A stretch of 61,917 nt of DNA from Chryseobacterium limigenitum (GTDB lineage Bacteria > Bacteroidota > Bacteroidia > Flavobacteriales > Weeksellaceae). Of the stretch, positions 27,513 to 35,850 are shown one piece after another. The stretch is from the NCBI RefSeq assembly GCF_900114875.1, contig NZ_FPKW01000022.1, positions 1 through 61,917 on the forward strand, in the 5' to 3' direction. The stretch's first letter is position 1. Every line of letters begins with the position of its first letter. The translations under genes and the position numbers were made by a program. Below the pieces are notes generated by a model, which ran no database searches, was not told the DNA's origin, and was given only the letters and a program-made list of their open reading frames with translations.

Positions 27513-28241
27513 ATGATTGCAATTTTTAAGAAAGAACTTTGGAGTTACTTTGGGAATTGGAGCGCGTGGATCATCATTGCGGCTTTCAGTTTGATAGCGA
27601 CTCTTTTTCTGTTTTTTTTCGATAACGATTTTAATATTTTCGATATCGGAATGGCTTCTCTACAAAGCTATTTTGTGTTGGTGCCGTGGCTGTTGATGTT
27701 TATCATTCCGGCATTGTCTATGAAAACTTTTGCGGAAGAACAGCAGACAGGGACATTAAACTGGCTGTTTTCTCAACCGTTGAAAGTTTCAGATTTAGTT
27801 CTTGGAAAATTTCTTTCCGTTTGGATAGTTGGGATCTTGTGTTTGATTCCTTCATTAATTTACCTTTATACAGTCTATGTTTTGGGTGTTCCTGCCGGAA
27901 ATATCGACCTTGGAATGACCTTCGGAAGTTATATTGGAATGATTATTTTGATCGCCGCTTTTTCAGGCGTTGGAATTTTAGCGTCTTCACTTTCTCAAAA
28001 TCAAATCATGGCTTATCTGTTGGGTGTTTTTATGTGTTTCATCATGTATTTCGGGATCGAGCAGTTGGCAAGTTATAAATTATTGGGCGGAGCAGATTTC
28101 ATCTTGCAGAATGTTGGTTTTTATCAGCACTTTTTAGGTTTCACAAGAGGTCTTATCGATTTCAAGGATGTAGCCTATTTTGTTTTTATCATTGGGCTTA
28201 CGCTCGCCTTGTCTAATCATTTTATCAATAAAAAGAAGTAG
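27513..28241 (+). CDS. gldF: Gliding motility ABC transporter permease GldF
   Basis: A 242-residue ABC-2 type permease with six membrane segments, starting MIAIFKKELWSYFGNWSAWIII and containing the ABC-2 segment SMKTFAEEQQTGTLNWLFSQPLKVSDLVLGK's core EEQQTGTL. With GldG and the ATPase GldA it forms a transporter needed for gliding in Flavobacterium johnsoniae; gldA is not in the window, as is normal. gldG follows after 4 bp, so the two are coupled. Confidence 0.93.
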   Translation: MIAIFKKELWSYFGNWSAWIIIAAFSLIATLFLFFFDNDFNIFDIGMASLQSYFVLVPWLLMFIIPALSMKTFAEEQQTGTLNWLFSQPLKVSDLVLGKFLSVWIVGILCLIPSLIYLYTVYVLGVPAGNIDLGMTFGSYIGMIILIAAFSGVGILASSLSQNQIMAYLLGVFMCFIMYFGIEQLASYKLLGGADFILQNVGFYQHFLGFTRGLIDFKDVAYFVFIIGLTLALSNHFINKKK

Positions 28242-28245
28242 AATT

Positions 28246-29913
28246 ATGAAGAAGATACAATTTAAATCTCCATTAGGAATTTTACTTTTTGTTATTTTAC
28301 CCTTAGTCATTATTCTGGCAATTTCCGGGATCAGATTAGATTTAACAAAAGAAAAAAGATACACTCTTTCTGAGAATACGATTAAAGTATTGAAATCAGT
28401 AAAGAAACCATTGACAGTTGATGTGTATTTGGAGGGTGATTTTCCCGCAAGTTTCAAACAGCTTCAGGGCGAAACGAAATTTATGCTGGAAGAATTCAGA
28501 AAGATCAATTCAAACATAGATTTTAAATTCATTGATCCTATTAAAACCAAAATGTCTCAGGACACGTTGATGGCAATGGGAATGCAGCCTTCTGTACTTC
28601 CGGACATCAAAGACGGCAAGGTTTCTCAGATCATGCTTTTCCCGTATGCGGTGATCAAATATAACAAAAGGGGAGTTTCTATTCCGTTGGTGGTACAGCA
28701 GGCAAATATCAACGCAGACGAGCAACTGACGAAATCCATTGAAAATCTTGAATATAATCTCGTTTCAAATATCAAAAATATTGCAGCCGATAAAAGAAAA
28801 AAGATTGGAATCCTGGTGAATCAGGATGAATTAAATCCGCGTGAATTTCATGGTTTTATGGAATTAGCCTCTGAAAGCTATGATGCAGGGCCTGTGATTC
28901 CTAAAAATCAGGTTGAATTGACTGTTGCTGATGTTCCTTTATTGAAACAGATGAGCGCCCTGGTGATTGCAAAACCTAGAAAAGCATTTACTGATGGAGA
29001 AAAGGTAATTCTTGATCAATACATCATGAATGGCGGAAAAACTTTATGGATGATCGATGCTGTGAACGCCGAAATGGATACTTTGATGAGGTCTCAAAAA
29101 GTAATGCCTTTCCCTGTGGATGTTAATATGACGGATTTCTTTTTCAATTACGGACTGAGAATCAATCCTGCTTTGGTAAAAGATTTGAAGAAATTCGCTT
29201 TGTTGAAATTGGTAACAGGAGAAGTAAGCGGAAACCCGCAATACACAAGCCTTCCGTGGCCGTATTATCCTCTTGGAATTGCTGAACACAATAATCCGAT
29301 CACTAAAAACATCAATCCTGTAAAATTTGAATTCCCGACATCAATTGATACGTTAGGAAGAAAAAATATTAAGACTAATATTCTTTTTGAATCGAGTGAA
29401 AGAACTTTATTAAAGCAAGTTCCAAACTATGTTGATCTGAAAGAAATTGCAAGCGTAGACAGTCTTGGGCAAATGGAAAAACCAAGTACTCCGAAAATTT
29501 ATGCTGTTGCATTGGAAGGGAAGTTCACTTCTGCTTACGGATCTAGAATTGAAAGAAAATCGTATCCCGGATTTAAAGCACAAAGCCCTGAAAACAAAAT
29601 GATCGTCATTGCAGACGGTGATATCGGAAGAAATAAAGTGATTAAAGGCGAACCTTTACCTTTAGGCGTTGACCTGATGACGAATGAACAATTCGGAAAC
29701 GAACAGTTTTTAAGAAATGCTTTAGATTATCTTTTAGACGACAGCAATCTTATGGAATTAAGAAACAGAAACATTGAAGAAAGACTTCTTGACCGACAAA
29801 GAATTACGGAAGAAAAAGGCAATTGGCAGTGGTTGAATCTGTTGCTTCCTTTAGCAATTATCGGATTGTTAGGAGGATTGTTCTTCTGGTTGAGGAAGAA
29901 GAAGTTTGGATAA
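28246..29913 (+). CDS. gldG: Gliding motility ABC transporter substrate-binding protein GldG
   Basis: A 555-residue protein anchored by an N-terminal helix (LLFVILPLVIILAISGI, about 12-28) and a C-terminal helix (LLLPLAIIGLLGGLFFWL). Between lies a large periplasmic part of the ABC_transp_aux type (PF09822). The segment LTKEKRYTLSENTIKVLKSVKKPLTVDVYL's core DLTKEKRYTLSE is characteristic of GldG. The open frame extends back to 28180 within gldF; ATG at 28246, 4 bp after gldF, is the correct start. A terminator follows. Confidence 0.93.
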   Translation: MKKIQFKSPLGILLFVILPLVIILAISGIRLDLTKEKRYTLSENTIKVLKSVKKPLTVDVYLEGDFPASFKQLQGETKFMLEEFRKINSNIDFKFIDPIKTKMSQDTLMAMGMQPSVLPDIKDGKVSQIMLFPYAVIKYNKRGVSIPLVVQQANINADEQLTKSIENLEYNLVSNIKNIAADKRKKIGILVNQDELNPREFHGFMELASESYDAGPVIPKNQVELTVADVPLLKQMSALVIAKPRKAFTDGEKVILDQYIMNGGKTLWMIDAVNAEMDTLMRSQKVMPFPVDVNMTDFFFNYGLRINPALVKDLKKFALLKLVTGEVSGNPQYTSLPWPYYPLGIAEHNNPITKNINPVKFEFPTSIDTLGRKNIKTNILFESSERTLLKQVPNYVDLKEIASVDSLGQMEKPSTPKIYAVALEGKFTSAYGSRIERKSYPGFKAQSPENKMIVIADGDIGRNKVIKGEPLPLGVDLMTNEQFGNEQFLRNALDYLLDDSNLMELRNRNIEERLLDRQRITEEKGNWQWLNLLLPLAIIGLLGGLFFWLRKKKFG

Positions 29914-29922
29914 ATAAAATTG

Positions 29923-29954
29923 AAAAGAGAAACTGGAAGGTTTCTCTTTTTTTA
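29923..29954 (+). terminator. gldFG terminator
   Basis: AAAAGAGAAAC / GTTTCTCTTTT stem and T-tract, 10 bp after the gldG stop. Confidence 0.88.
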
Positions 29955-30028
29955 TTGTAAATAAATATATATTCAATTAAAATGCGAAAAATTTTAAACG
30001 GATGTTTGAGTTTATGGTTAAATTTTAA

Positions 30029-30343
30029 TTAAAATTGCCTTTTGTTACCACATTTTGGACAAAAAGTAACTTCATTTGTTCTGTAAGGTTTTCCACAGTT
30101 TTCACAATCAGGGCCATATAAATCAATAATATGATGTAGGATAGCATTAGGTTCAGTTTCTCCAAAACCTGTTAATTCATTATAATAATCCAGAAGTTTT
30201 GTAAAGTTTTCCTTGAGAGGAACTTTTTTTGACCTTTTAAATTCCTGAAAACCTTCTGCATAAAGCTTTGAAGCAATTTCACTTTCTTCTTTATCGAGCA
30301 TAGGAACTTCCATTCTGCATCTCCAGCAATATCTGATTTTCAT
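30029..30343 (-). CDS. Zinc-ribbon protein, hypothetical
   Basis: A 104-residue cytoplasmic protein with cysteine pairs at both ends: CWRC (6-9) at the N-terminus, and CENCGKPYRT plus CPKCG near the C-terminus, which form a zinc ribbon. The middle is helical and charged. I do not recognise a named family; related proteins in flavobacteria are hypothetical. The start directly abuts the stop of the DUF4268 gene (CAT at 30341-30343, stop at 30344), so the two are co-transcribed. Confidence 0.75.
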   Translation of the reverse strand: MKIRYCWRCRMEVPMLDKEESEIASKLYAEGFQEFKRSKKVPLKENFTKLLDYYNELTGFGETEPNAILHHIIDLYGPDCENCGKPYRTNEVTFCPKCGNKRQF

Positions 30344-30772
30344 TTAAACATCCTTTATAAAATCCTCATATTCATAATAAAACCTTTCAAAGCCGTCCAT
30401 TTTTTCTACAAAGAATTCAAAAATTTCCTGCCATGTATTTTTATTGAAAACAGAAACGTTGTGTTTTTCAACCCAGATTTTAGCGATAACCTTTCCGTTT
30501 TCTAAAGTAAAATATTCTTCCTTTTGAAAATCTCCAATAAAATCTTTCAGAATATCTTCCAACGACCAGATCTTTTCATAATAGGCATTTCTGAAAATCT
30601 CATCTTTCATTTCTATATCTAAAGAAACTTCTGCTTTTTTACTGTCTGCATTGAATTTGAATGAAAAATCCTTAACCTTGGTATTATACAACAGCCATTT
30701 TCTTGGAAATGATTTCCCAAAAGCGGTCCAAAAGTCTTTTTTTATTTGTTGTGCCTCTTGTTTACTGAACAT
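30344..30772 (-). CDS. DUF4268 domain protein
   Basis: A 142-residue protein that consists of one DUF4268 domain, recognised from FWTAFGKSFPRKWLLYNTKVKDFSF near the N-terminus and the ending GFERFYYEYEDFIKDV. DUF4268 is also found at the C-terminus of some PD-(D/E)XK nuclease-like proteins, and stand-alone versions are common in Bacteroidetes. No catalytic motif can be seen. First gene of a two-gene unit with the zinc-ribbon protein, divergent from the Rrf2 regulator. Confidence 0.8.
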   Translation of the reverse strand: MFSKQEAQQIKKDFWTAFGKSFPRKWLLYNTKVKDFSFKFNADSKKAEVSLDIEMKDEIFRNAYYEKIWSLEDILKDFIGDFQKEEYFTLENGKVIAKIWVEKHNVSVFNKNTWQEIFEFFVEKMDGFERFYYEYEDFIKDV

Positions 30773-30912
30773 GGAGCAAATTTAGTGATTTTTAGTTGGA
30801 AGACAGAAAGAAGAATTTAGAGTTTTATCATCCGTATCGGCTTCCAGCTCCCATCTTCGAACTTCCAACCTTACTATTACACATCTCAAACTATTTTCTT
30901 ATTTTTGCTGTA

Positions 30913-31320
30913 ATGCTATCTAAAAAATCTCAATATGCTTTTAAGGCGCTTTCATATCTTGTAGAAAAAAGAAATGACGGCCCTGTTCTTATTTCCGAAA
31001 TTGCGGAACGTAAAAAAATTCCATTAAAATTTCTGGAAAACATTTTGCTTGAATTAAAAAAAGCCGATGTCCTTGATAGTAAAAAAGGAAAAGGAGGCGG
31101 GTATTTTTTACGGGATCATCCTGAAACTGTAAAGCTTGCAAAAATCATTCGTTTAGTGAATGGCCCGATTGCGCTTTTACCTTGTGTAAGTTTAAATTTT
31201 TATGAAAAATGTGAAGATTGTAATGAAGAACACTGCAGTTTGCATGATGTTTTGATTGAAGTTCGGGATGCATCACTTAAAATTTTAGAAGAAAAAACTT
31301 TACTGGATTTGATCGATTGA
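30913..31320 (+). CDS. Rrf2 family regulator next to sulfate genes
   Basis: A 135-residue winged-helix regulator. The frame extends back to 30796, but ATG at 30913 gives the standard Rrf2 N-terminus MLSKKSQYAFKALSYL. HTH about 26-50; GKGGGYFL wing at 59-66; four cysteines (Cys91, 100, 103, 108) in CVSLNFYEKCEDC and EEHC. They could hold a metal or cluster, as in IscR and NsrR, but the spacing is longer. The gene lies 88 bp before cysH on the same strand. Its neighbour and the palindrome at 31340-31372 suggest it controls sulfate assimilation, like CymR in Firmicutes (inference). Confidence 0.88.
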   Translation: MLSKKSQYAFKALSYLVEKRNDGPVLISEIAERKKIPLKFLENILLELKKADVLDSKKGKGGGYFLRDHPETVKLAKIIRLVNGPIALLPCVSLNFYEKCEDCNEEHCSLHDVLIEVRDASLKILEEKTLLDLID

Positions 31321-31339
31321 TCTGATCCATTTTTTTTGA

Positions 31340-31372
31340 ATAATTAGTCTACTTATTTGGTAGGATAATTAT
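31340..31372. promoter_or_regulatory. Inverted repeat before cysH, possible Rrf2 operator
   Basis: ATAATTAGTCTACT (31340-31353) and GGTAGGATAATTAT (31359-31372) are inverted repeats matching at 12 of 14 positions, 5 bp apart. TTTG inside it (31356-31359) lies 20 bp before GATATTTG (31380-31387), a near-consensus promoter, so binding would block the -33 region. Confidence 0.55.
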
Positions 31373-31408
31373 TTTATTAGATATTTGCAAGACTTCAAAT
31401 GAATAAAT

Positions 31409-32101
31409 ATGATTTCAACAGAAGATGCAGATACACTAAAACAGTTTACGGTAGAGGAAGGATTGAAATTTATTTCAGAAAAATTCTCGGAAGGAGTTGT
31501 TTTCTCAACATCGCTTGGTCAGGAAGATCAGGTCATTACGGATGTAATTTTTAGTCAAAAATTACCGATCAAAGTTTTCACATTAGATACAGGAAGACTT
31601 TTCTATGAGCATTACGAACTGCTTTCCAACAACAATTCAAAATATAAAGCAAAAACAGAAGTTTATTTTCCGGAAAGCTCTGATGTGGAGAAATATGTGA
31701 ATGAAAAAGGGATCAATGCCTTCTATCATTCCGTTGAAAATAGAAAAGAATGCTGTTTTATCAGAAAAGTAAAACCTTTGAACCGTGCACTGGAAGGTGC
31801 AAAAGTGTGGATCACAGGGCTTCGTTCCGAACAATCTGAAAACCGTGAAAATATGCCGATCATCGAATGGGATGAAGACCGAAAATTATATAAATACAAT
31901 CCGCTGATTCACTGGTCATATCAGGATGTTTTAGATTATTTAGATCAACATAAAGTTCAGGAATTGTCTTTACATAAAAAAGGGTTCATCAGTGTTGGAT
32001 GCCAGCCTTGTACAAGAGCGATCGAAGAAGGAGAAAATCCGCGTGCAGGACGTTGGTGGTGGGAAAGTTCACACAAAGAATGCGGTCTGCATACGCATTA
32101 A
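31409..32101 (+). CDS. cysH: Phosphoadenylyl/adenylyl-sulfate reductase
   Basis: A 230-residue reductase producing sulfite from APS or PAPS with thioredoxin. SLGQEDQV near residue 35 is the PP-loop. Cys115-Cys116 (ECCF) and Cys198-x-x-Cys201 (GCQPC) are the [4Fe-4S] ligands of the APS-type enzymes, and ECGLH at the tail carries the catalytic Cys225. The four cluster cysteines, together with the absence of cysC (APS kinase) from the operon, favour APS as substrate. Leads a cysH-cysD-cysN-TSUP operon. Confidence 0.94.
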   Translation: MISTEDADTLKQFTVEEGLKFISEKFSEGVVFSTSLGQEDQVITDVIFSQKLPIKVFTLDTGRLFYEHYELLSNNNSKYKAKTEVYFPESSDVEKYVNEKGINAFYHSVENRKECCFIRKVKPLNRALEGAKVWITGLRSEQSENRENMPIIEWDEDRKLYKYNPLIHWSYQDVLDYLDQHKVQELSLHKKGFISVGCQPCTRAIEEGENPRAGRWWWESSHKECGLHTH

Positions 32102-32122
32102 TTTAAATTTTAAGTAGTAAAA

Positions 32123-33031
32123 ATGAGTACACATAAACTAGACTATCTGGAACAACTGGAAGCCGAAAGCATTTACATTATGCGCGAAATTGCAGCTCAG
32201 TTTGAAAAACCTGCGTTGCTTTTCAGTGGCGGAAAAGATTCAATTACATTGGTGCATTTGGCGAGAAAGGCTTTTGCTCCGATGAAGATTCCGTTTCCGT
32301 TGGTTCATATCGATACAGGGCATAATTTTCCGGAAGCTCTGCAATTCAGAGATTATTTGGCAGAAAATATCGGCGCGGAATTAATTGTAAGAAAGGTTGA
32401 AGATACCATTAAAGCAAAGAATTTAACGGAACCTAAAGGAAAATTCGCTTCCAGAAATTGGCTGCAAACGCATACTTTATTAGATACGATTGAAGAATTT
32501 CAGTTTGATGCCTGTATCGGAGGTGCGAGAAGGGATGAAGAAAAAGCCAGGGCAAAAGAACGTTTTTTCTCTGTCCGTGATGAATTTGGTCAATGGGATC
32601 CCAAATTACAACGCCCGGAATTATGGAACATCTACAACGGAAGAATCAATAAAAGTGAAAATGTACGAGTTTTTCCGATTTCCAATTGGACAGAACTTGA
32701 TGTTTGGAGCTATCTTAAAAAAGAAAACATCCAGCTTCCACCGATTTATTTTGCGCATGACAGAGATGTGATTGAATATGACGGACAATTAATTGCAGTT
32801 TCCGATTTTATTCAAATTGATGAAAATGATACCATTGTCAATAAAAGAGTTCGTTACAGAACCGTTGGCGATATGACCTGTACTGCCGCGGTTGAAAGTT
32901 CTGCCGAGACTTTAGATGAGGTTGTGAAAGAAATTACTGCTTCCAAAATTTCTGAGCGTGGCGAAACGAGAATTGATGATAAAGTGACGGAAGCTGCAAT
33001 GGAGGATAGAAAAAAAGGAGGATATTTTTAA
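32123..33031 (+). CDS. cysD: Sulfate adenylyltransferase subunit 2
   Basis: A 302-residue ATP sulfurylase small subunit which makes APS from sulfate and ATP, coupled to GTP hydrolysis by CysN. PP-loop SGGKDS at 35-40, then HIDTGHNFPE, GGARRDEEKARAKERFFS and the ending MEDRKKGGYF, all standard for CysD. It follows cysH by 21 bp and precedes cysN by 92 bp. Confidence 0.96.
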   Translation: MSTHKLDYLEQLEAESIYIMREIAAQFEKPALLFSGGKDSITLVHLARKAFAPMKIPFPLVHIDTGHNFPEALQFRDYLAENIGAELIVRKVEDTIKAKNLTEPKGKFASRNWLQTHTLLDTIEEFQFDACIGGARRDEEKARAKERFFSVRDEFGQWDPKLQRPELWNIYNGRINKSENVRVFPISNWTELDVWSYLKKENIQLPPIYFAHDRDVIEYDGQLIAVSDFIQIDENDTIVNKRVRYRTVGDMTCTAAVESSAETLDEVVKEITASKISERGETRIDDKVTEAAMEDRKKGGYF

Positions 33032-33123
33032 CATAAATGATAAAATATAATTGATAAATGATTTTAGGTATGCGTAAAGAAGGAATGATTTATCATTGAT
33101 CAATTATCATTAATAAAATAAAT
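33032..33123. repeat. Imperfect inverted repeat between cysD and cysN
   Basis: Left TAAATGATAAAATATAATTG...ATAAATGATT (33037-33065) pairs imperfectly with GAATGATTTATCATTGATCA...ATTATCATTA (33083-33113). The transcript could fold into a long AT-rich hairpin inside the operon. It may be a repeat insertion or an RNA processing site. Confidence 0.5.
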
Positions 33124-34365
33124 ATGGACATATTAAGATTCATCACTGCGGGAAGTGTAGACGACGGAAAAAGTACGTTGATCGGAAGACTTTTGTACGA
33201 CAGCAAAAATATATTGATCGACCAACTTGAAGCGTTGGAAAAACAATCAAAAAATAAAAACGAGGACGGAATTGATCTTGCGATTCTTACAGACGGTTTA
33301 AGGGCCGAAAGAGAACAGGGAATAACGATTGACGTTGCTTACCGATATTTTTCGACTCCGAAAAGAAAATTCATAATTGCGGATGCTCCGGGACATATTC
33401 AATACACAAGAAATATGATTACGGGAGCTTCAAACTCGCAGCTGATCGTGATTTTGATTGATGCAAGACAAGGTGTAATCGAACAAACGAGAAGACATTC
33501 AATCATTGCTTCATTGTTAAAGATGAAAAATGTAGTCGTTGCGATTAATAAAATGGATCTGGTGGATTATTCTGAAGAAGTTTTTAATGATATTAAATCG
33601 CAGTATCAATTGGTTGCTCAGAAATTAGGGTTGCCGAATGTGAATTATTTCCCGATCTCAGCATTCAATGGAGATAATATTGTTGAAAAATCTGAAAAGA
33701 CGAGTTGGTATAGTGGTTCGACACTTCTGGATTTCCTTGAAAATGTTGAAATTAATCAAGATAAAGACGTTGAAAAACCTAGATTTCAGGTGCAATACGT
33801 CATTCGTCCCCAAACTGAAGAGTTGCATGATTACAGAGGTTATGCGGGTGAAGTAATTTCGGGAGTGTATAAAAAAGGGGATGATATTACGGTTCTTCCT
33901 CAAAATATTCAGACCAAAATTTCAAAAATAGAAACGGGCGGAAAAGAAGTGGAATCTGTTTTCACCAATCAGCCTGCGGTTTTACATGTTGAAGATGATA
34001 TTGATATCAGCCGAGGTGATTTTTTAGTAAAAACTGACGATCTTCCAAAGGTTGAAAATGAAATTGAAGCCGTTGTCTGTTGGCTCGATAAAAAAGAACT
34101 GAATGAAGGAAATAAATATTTCATTCAACATAAAAGCAAAGTTTTAAAAGCGATCATCAAAGAAATTGAATATAAAATAGATGTTAATACGCTTGAAAAA
34201 ACACCGGTTAACGAAAGTATTAAGCTTAACGAAGTGGTAAAAGTACGTTTGAAAACGGCTTCCCCTTTGGTTTTCGATAGTTTTGAAGATAGTCGTGATA
34301 CCGGAAATGCTGTTTTGATCGACGAAACAAGCAATTCAACGGTTGGAGCTGTAATGATCTTATAA
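33124..34365 (+). CDS. cysN: Sulfate adenylyltransferase subunit 1 (GTPase)
   Basis: A 413-residue EF-Tu-like GTPase driving APS synthesis with CysD. G1 GSVDDGKST (10-18), G2/G3 region REQGITIDVAYRYFST and DAPGH, G4 NKMD (about 140). No APS kinase (CysC) domain is fused at the C-terminus, consistent with direct APS reduction by the neighbouring CysH. The stop is 1 bp before the TSUP gene. Confidence 0.96.
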   Translation: MDILRFITAGSVDDGKSTLIGRLLYDSKNILIDQLEALEKQSKNKNEDGIDLAILTDGLRAEREQGITIDVAYRYFSTPKRKFIIADAPGHIQYTRNMITGASNSQLIVILIDARQGVIEQTRRHSIIASLLKMKNVVVAINKMDLVDYSEEVFNDIKSQYQLVAQKLGLPNVNYFPISAFNGDNIVEKSEKTSWYSGSTLLDFLENVEINQDKDVEKPRFQVQYVIRPQTEELHDYRGYAGEVISGVYKKGDDITVLPQNIQTKISKIETGGKEVESVFTNQPAVLHVEDDIDISRGDFLVKTDDLPKVENEIEAVVCWLDKKELNEGNKYFIQHKSKVLKAIIKEIEYKIDVNTLEKTPVNESIKLNEVVKVRLKTASPLVFDSFEDSRDTGNAVLIDETSNSTVGAVMIL

Positions 34366-34366
34366 C

Positions 34367-35254
34367 ATGGTAATTTCCAGGAAAGTTCAGATCAGGTTAA
34401 ATGTCCTGTTGATAACCGCTGTAATAGTTGCTATTGCAGTTTTTTCCATGTATGAATTTGGTTACCTGGACGAACTTTTAACCATTTTAGAAAAGGATAA
34501 TCATATTTTTTACTGGATGCTTTTAGTTGGTGTTGTGGCTGAAATTGTAGCCGGATCAATGGGGATGGGCTATGGCGTGATCTGTACGACGACGCTTTTA
34601 TTTCTGAATATTCCGCCGCATATTGTGAGTGCAAGTATTCATTCTGCCGAAAGTTTTACAACGGCTGCGGGAAGTGTAAGTCATATTAAGCTTAAAAATG
34701 TAAGCAAAAGTCTGGTTAAAAAGTTAGCAATTCCAGCGATCATCGGAGCAGTTATCGGAGCTTTAAGTCTGACGTATGTTGGCGAATATTATTCAAAAAT
34801 TACTAAAACCGTTATCGCTTTTTATACCTTATATCTTGGAATCCAGATTTTGTCAAATGCTTTTAAACCTAAACAAAATAAAGCTTTGAAAAGAAAAACC
34901 AACTTAACAAGATTAGGATTAATTGGCGGTTTTATAGATTCTTTTGCCGGTGGGGGATGGGGACCTTTAGTGACAGGAACTTTAATTAAAAATGCTTTTA
35001 CGCCAAGATTTGCTGTTGGAAGTTCAACGGTTGCTAAATTTATTTTAACCATAACCGCTGCGGTCACTTTCTTTTTTACATTAGGAATTCAACATTGGAA
35101 TATTATTTTAGGACTTTTGATAGGTGGAATTATCACTGCGCCATTTTCGGCGATGCTTACCGCGAAACTTCCGGTGAAAAAAATGTTTATTGTAATAGGA
35201 ACTTTGGTGATTGTGATGAGTTCTATTACAATTTATAAATCTGTTTTCAGTTAA
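34367..35254 (+). CDS. TSUP family sulfite/sulfate transporter
   Basis: A 295-residue membrane protein of the TSUP (TauE/SafE) family with two related halves. The repeat motifs GSMGMGYGVICTTTLL (about 63) and GGGWGPLVTGTLI (about 198) carry the conserved glycines and Pro. TSUP proteins move sulfite, sulfate or organosulfur anions. Position directly after cysN (1 bp gap) suggests sulfate import or sulfite efflux. A preceding N-terminal helix (residues 10-26) makes the total about nine helices. Confidence 0.85.
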   Translation: MVISRKVQIRLNVLLITAVIVAIAVFSMYEFGYLDELLTILEKDNHIFYWMLLVGVVAEIVAGSMGMGYGVICTTTLLFLNIPPHIVSASIHSAESFTTAAGSVSHIKLKNVSKSLVKKLAIPAIIGAVIGALSLTYVGEYYSKITKTVIAFYTLYLGIQILSNAFKPKQNKALKRKTNLTRLGLIGGFIDSFAGGGWGPLVTGTLIKNAFTPRFAVGSSTVAKFILTITAAVTFFFTLGIQHWNIILGLLIGGIITAPFSAMLTAKLPVKKMFIVIGTLVIVMSSITIYKSVFS

Positions 35255-35343
35255 AAAAAACTGTTGATTGTGGAAAAATAAAATAGGTAAAAATGTATTT
35301 CAATTTTGAAAATACTTTACTTTTACACCATAAAAAACAGAAC

Positions 35344-35634
35344 ATGAATTTACACGTTGTTGCGCTTTTTAAGTTGAATGAAAATTACTTAATGGATGCG
35401 GTAGAATTATTTCAAACTTTGGTAAGAGAAACCAGAAAAGAAGAGGGTTGTCTGCAGTATGATCTTGTTGAAGATAAAGACAATAAAGGAACTTTTCTAA
35501 TGGTCGAATTATGGGAAAGCGAAGAACACTGGAGCCGTCATAACGGGCAGGATCACCTTTTGAATTTCAGAAAAGATATTTCTAAAATGCTGGAAAGCTC
35601 AACTCAGGTATATAGAGGACGCAAGATTTTGTAG
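35344..35634 (+). CDS. Antibiotic biosynthesis monooxygenase (ABM) family protein
   Basis: A 96-residue ferredoxin-like protein of the ABM family (putative quinol monooxygenase, YgiN type): MNLHVVALFKLNE, VRETRKEEGCLQYDLVED, LVELWES core and SEEHWSRH. The frame can be extended to 35293, but ATG at 35344 matches the family start. It has no cofactor; some members oxidise quinols, others degrade heme, but the heme-degrading Asn pattern cannot be judged. It follows the sulfate operon by 90 bp and precedes a bidirectional terminator. Confidence 0.8.
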   Translation: MNLHVVALFKLNENYLMDAVELFQTLVRETRKEEGCLQYDLVEDKDNKGTFLMVELWESEEHWSRHNGQDHLLNFRKDISKMLESSTQVYRGRKIL

Positions 35635-35714
35635 CAGATTTGTAAAGATTTTGCGGATAGTTTTAAAACTAATTTCTAATATCTAGCTTCTAATATCTAA
35701 ATTAAAATAAATTT

Positions 35715-35749
35715 TAAAAGGCTGCTTACAATTTGTAGGCAGCCTTTTA
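35715..35749. terminator. Terminator between ABM gene and HmuY-like gene
   Basis: TAAAAGGCTGCTTACA-ATT-TGTAGGCAGCCTTTTA stem with one wobble pair and U-tract, in a convergent gap. Around it lie the small repeats TTCTAATATCTA (35676 and 35689) and CACTATTGACAGTTCACCATTCACTATT. Confidence 0.85.
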
Positions 35750-35850
35750 TTAGAAAAAATAGAAAGTATTAAAATTTTATTTTTGAGAATGAATTGTAAA
35801 TTAGTCTGTCATCAAGTTTAAAAAATTCACTATTGACAGTTCACCATTCA

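Noticed and set aside
30796..30912. 39-residue extension of the Rrf2 regulator
   Set aside because: Composition is non-coding and Rrf2 proteins start at MLSKKSQYA.
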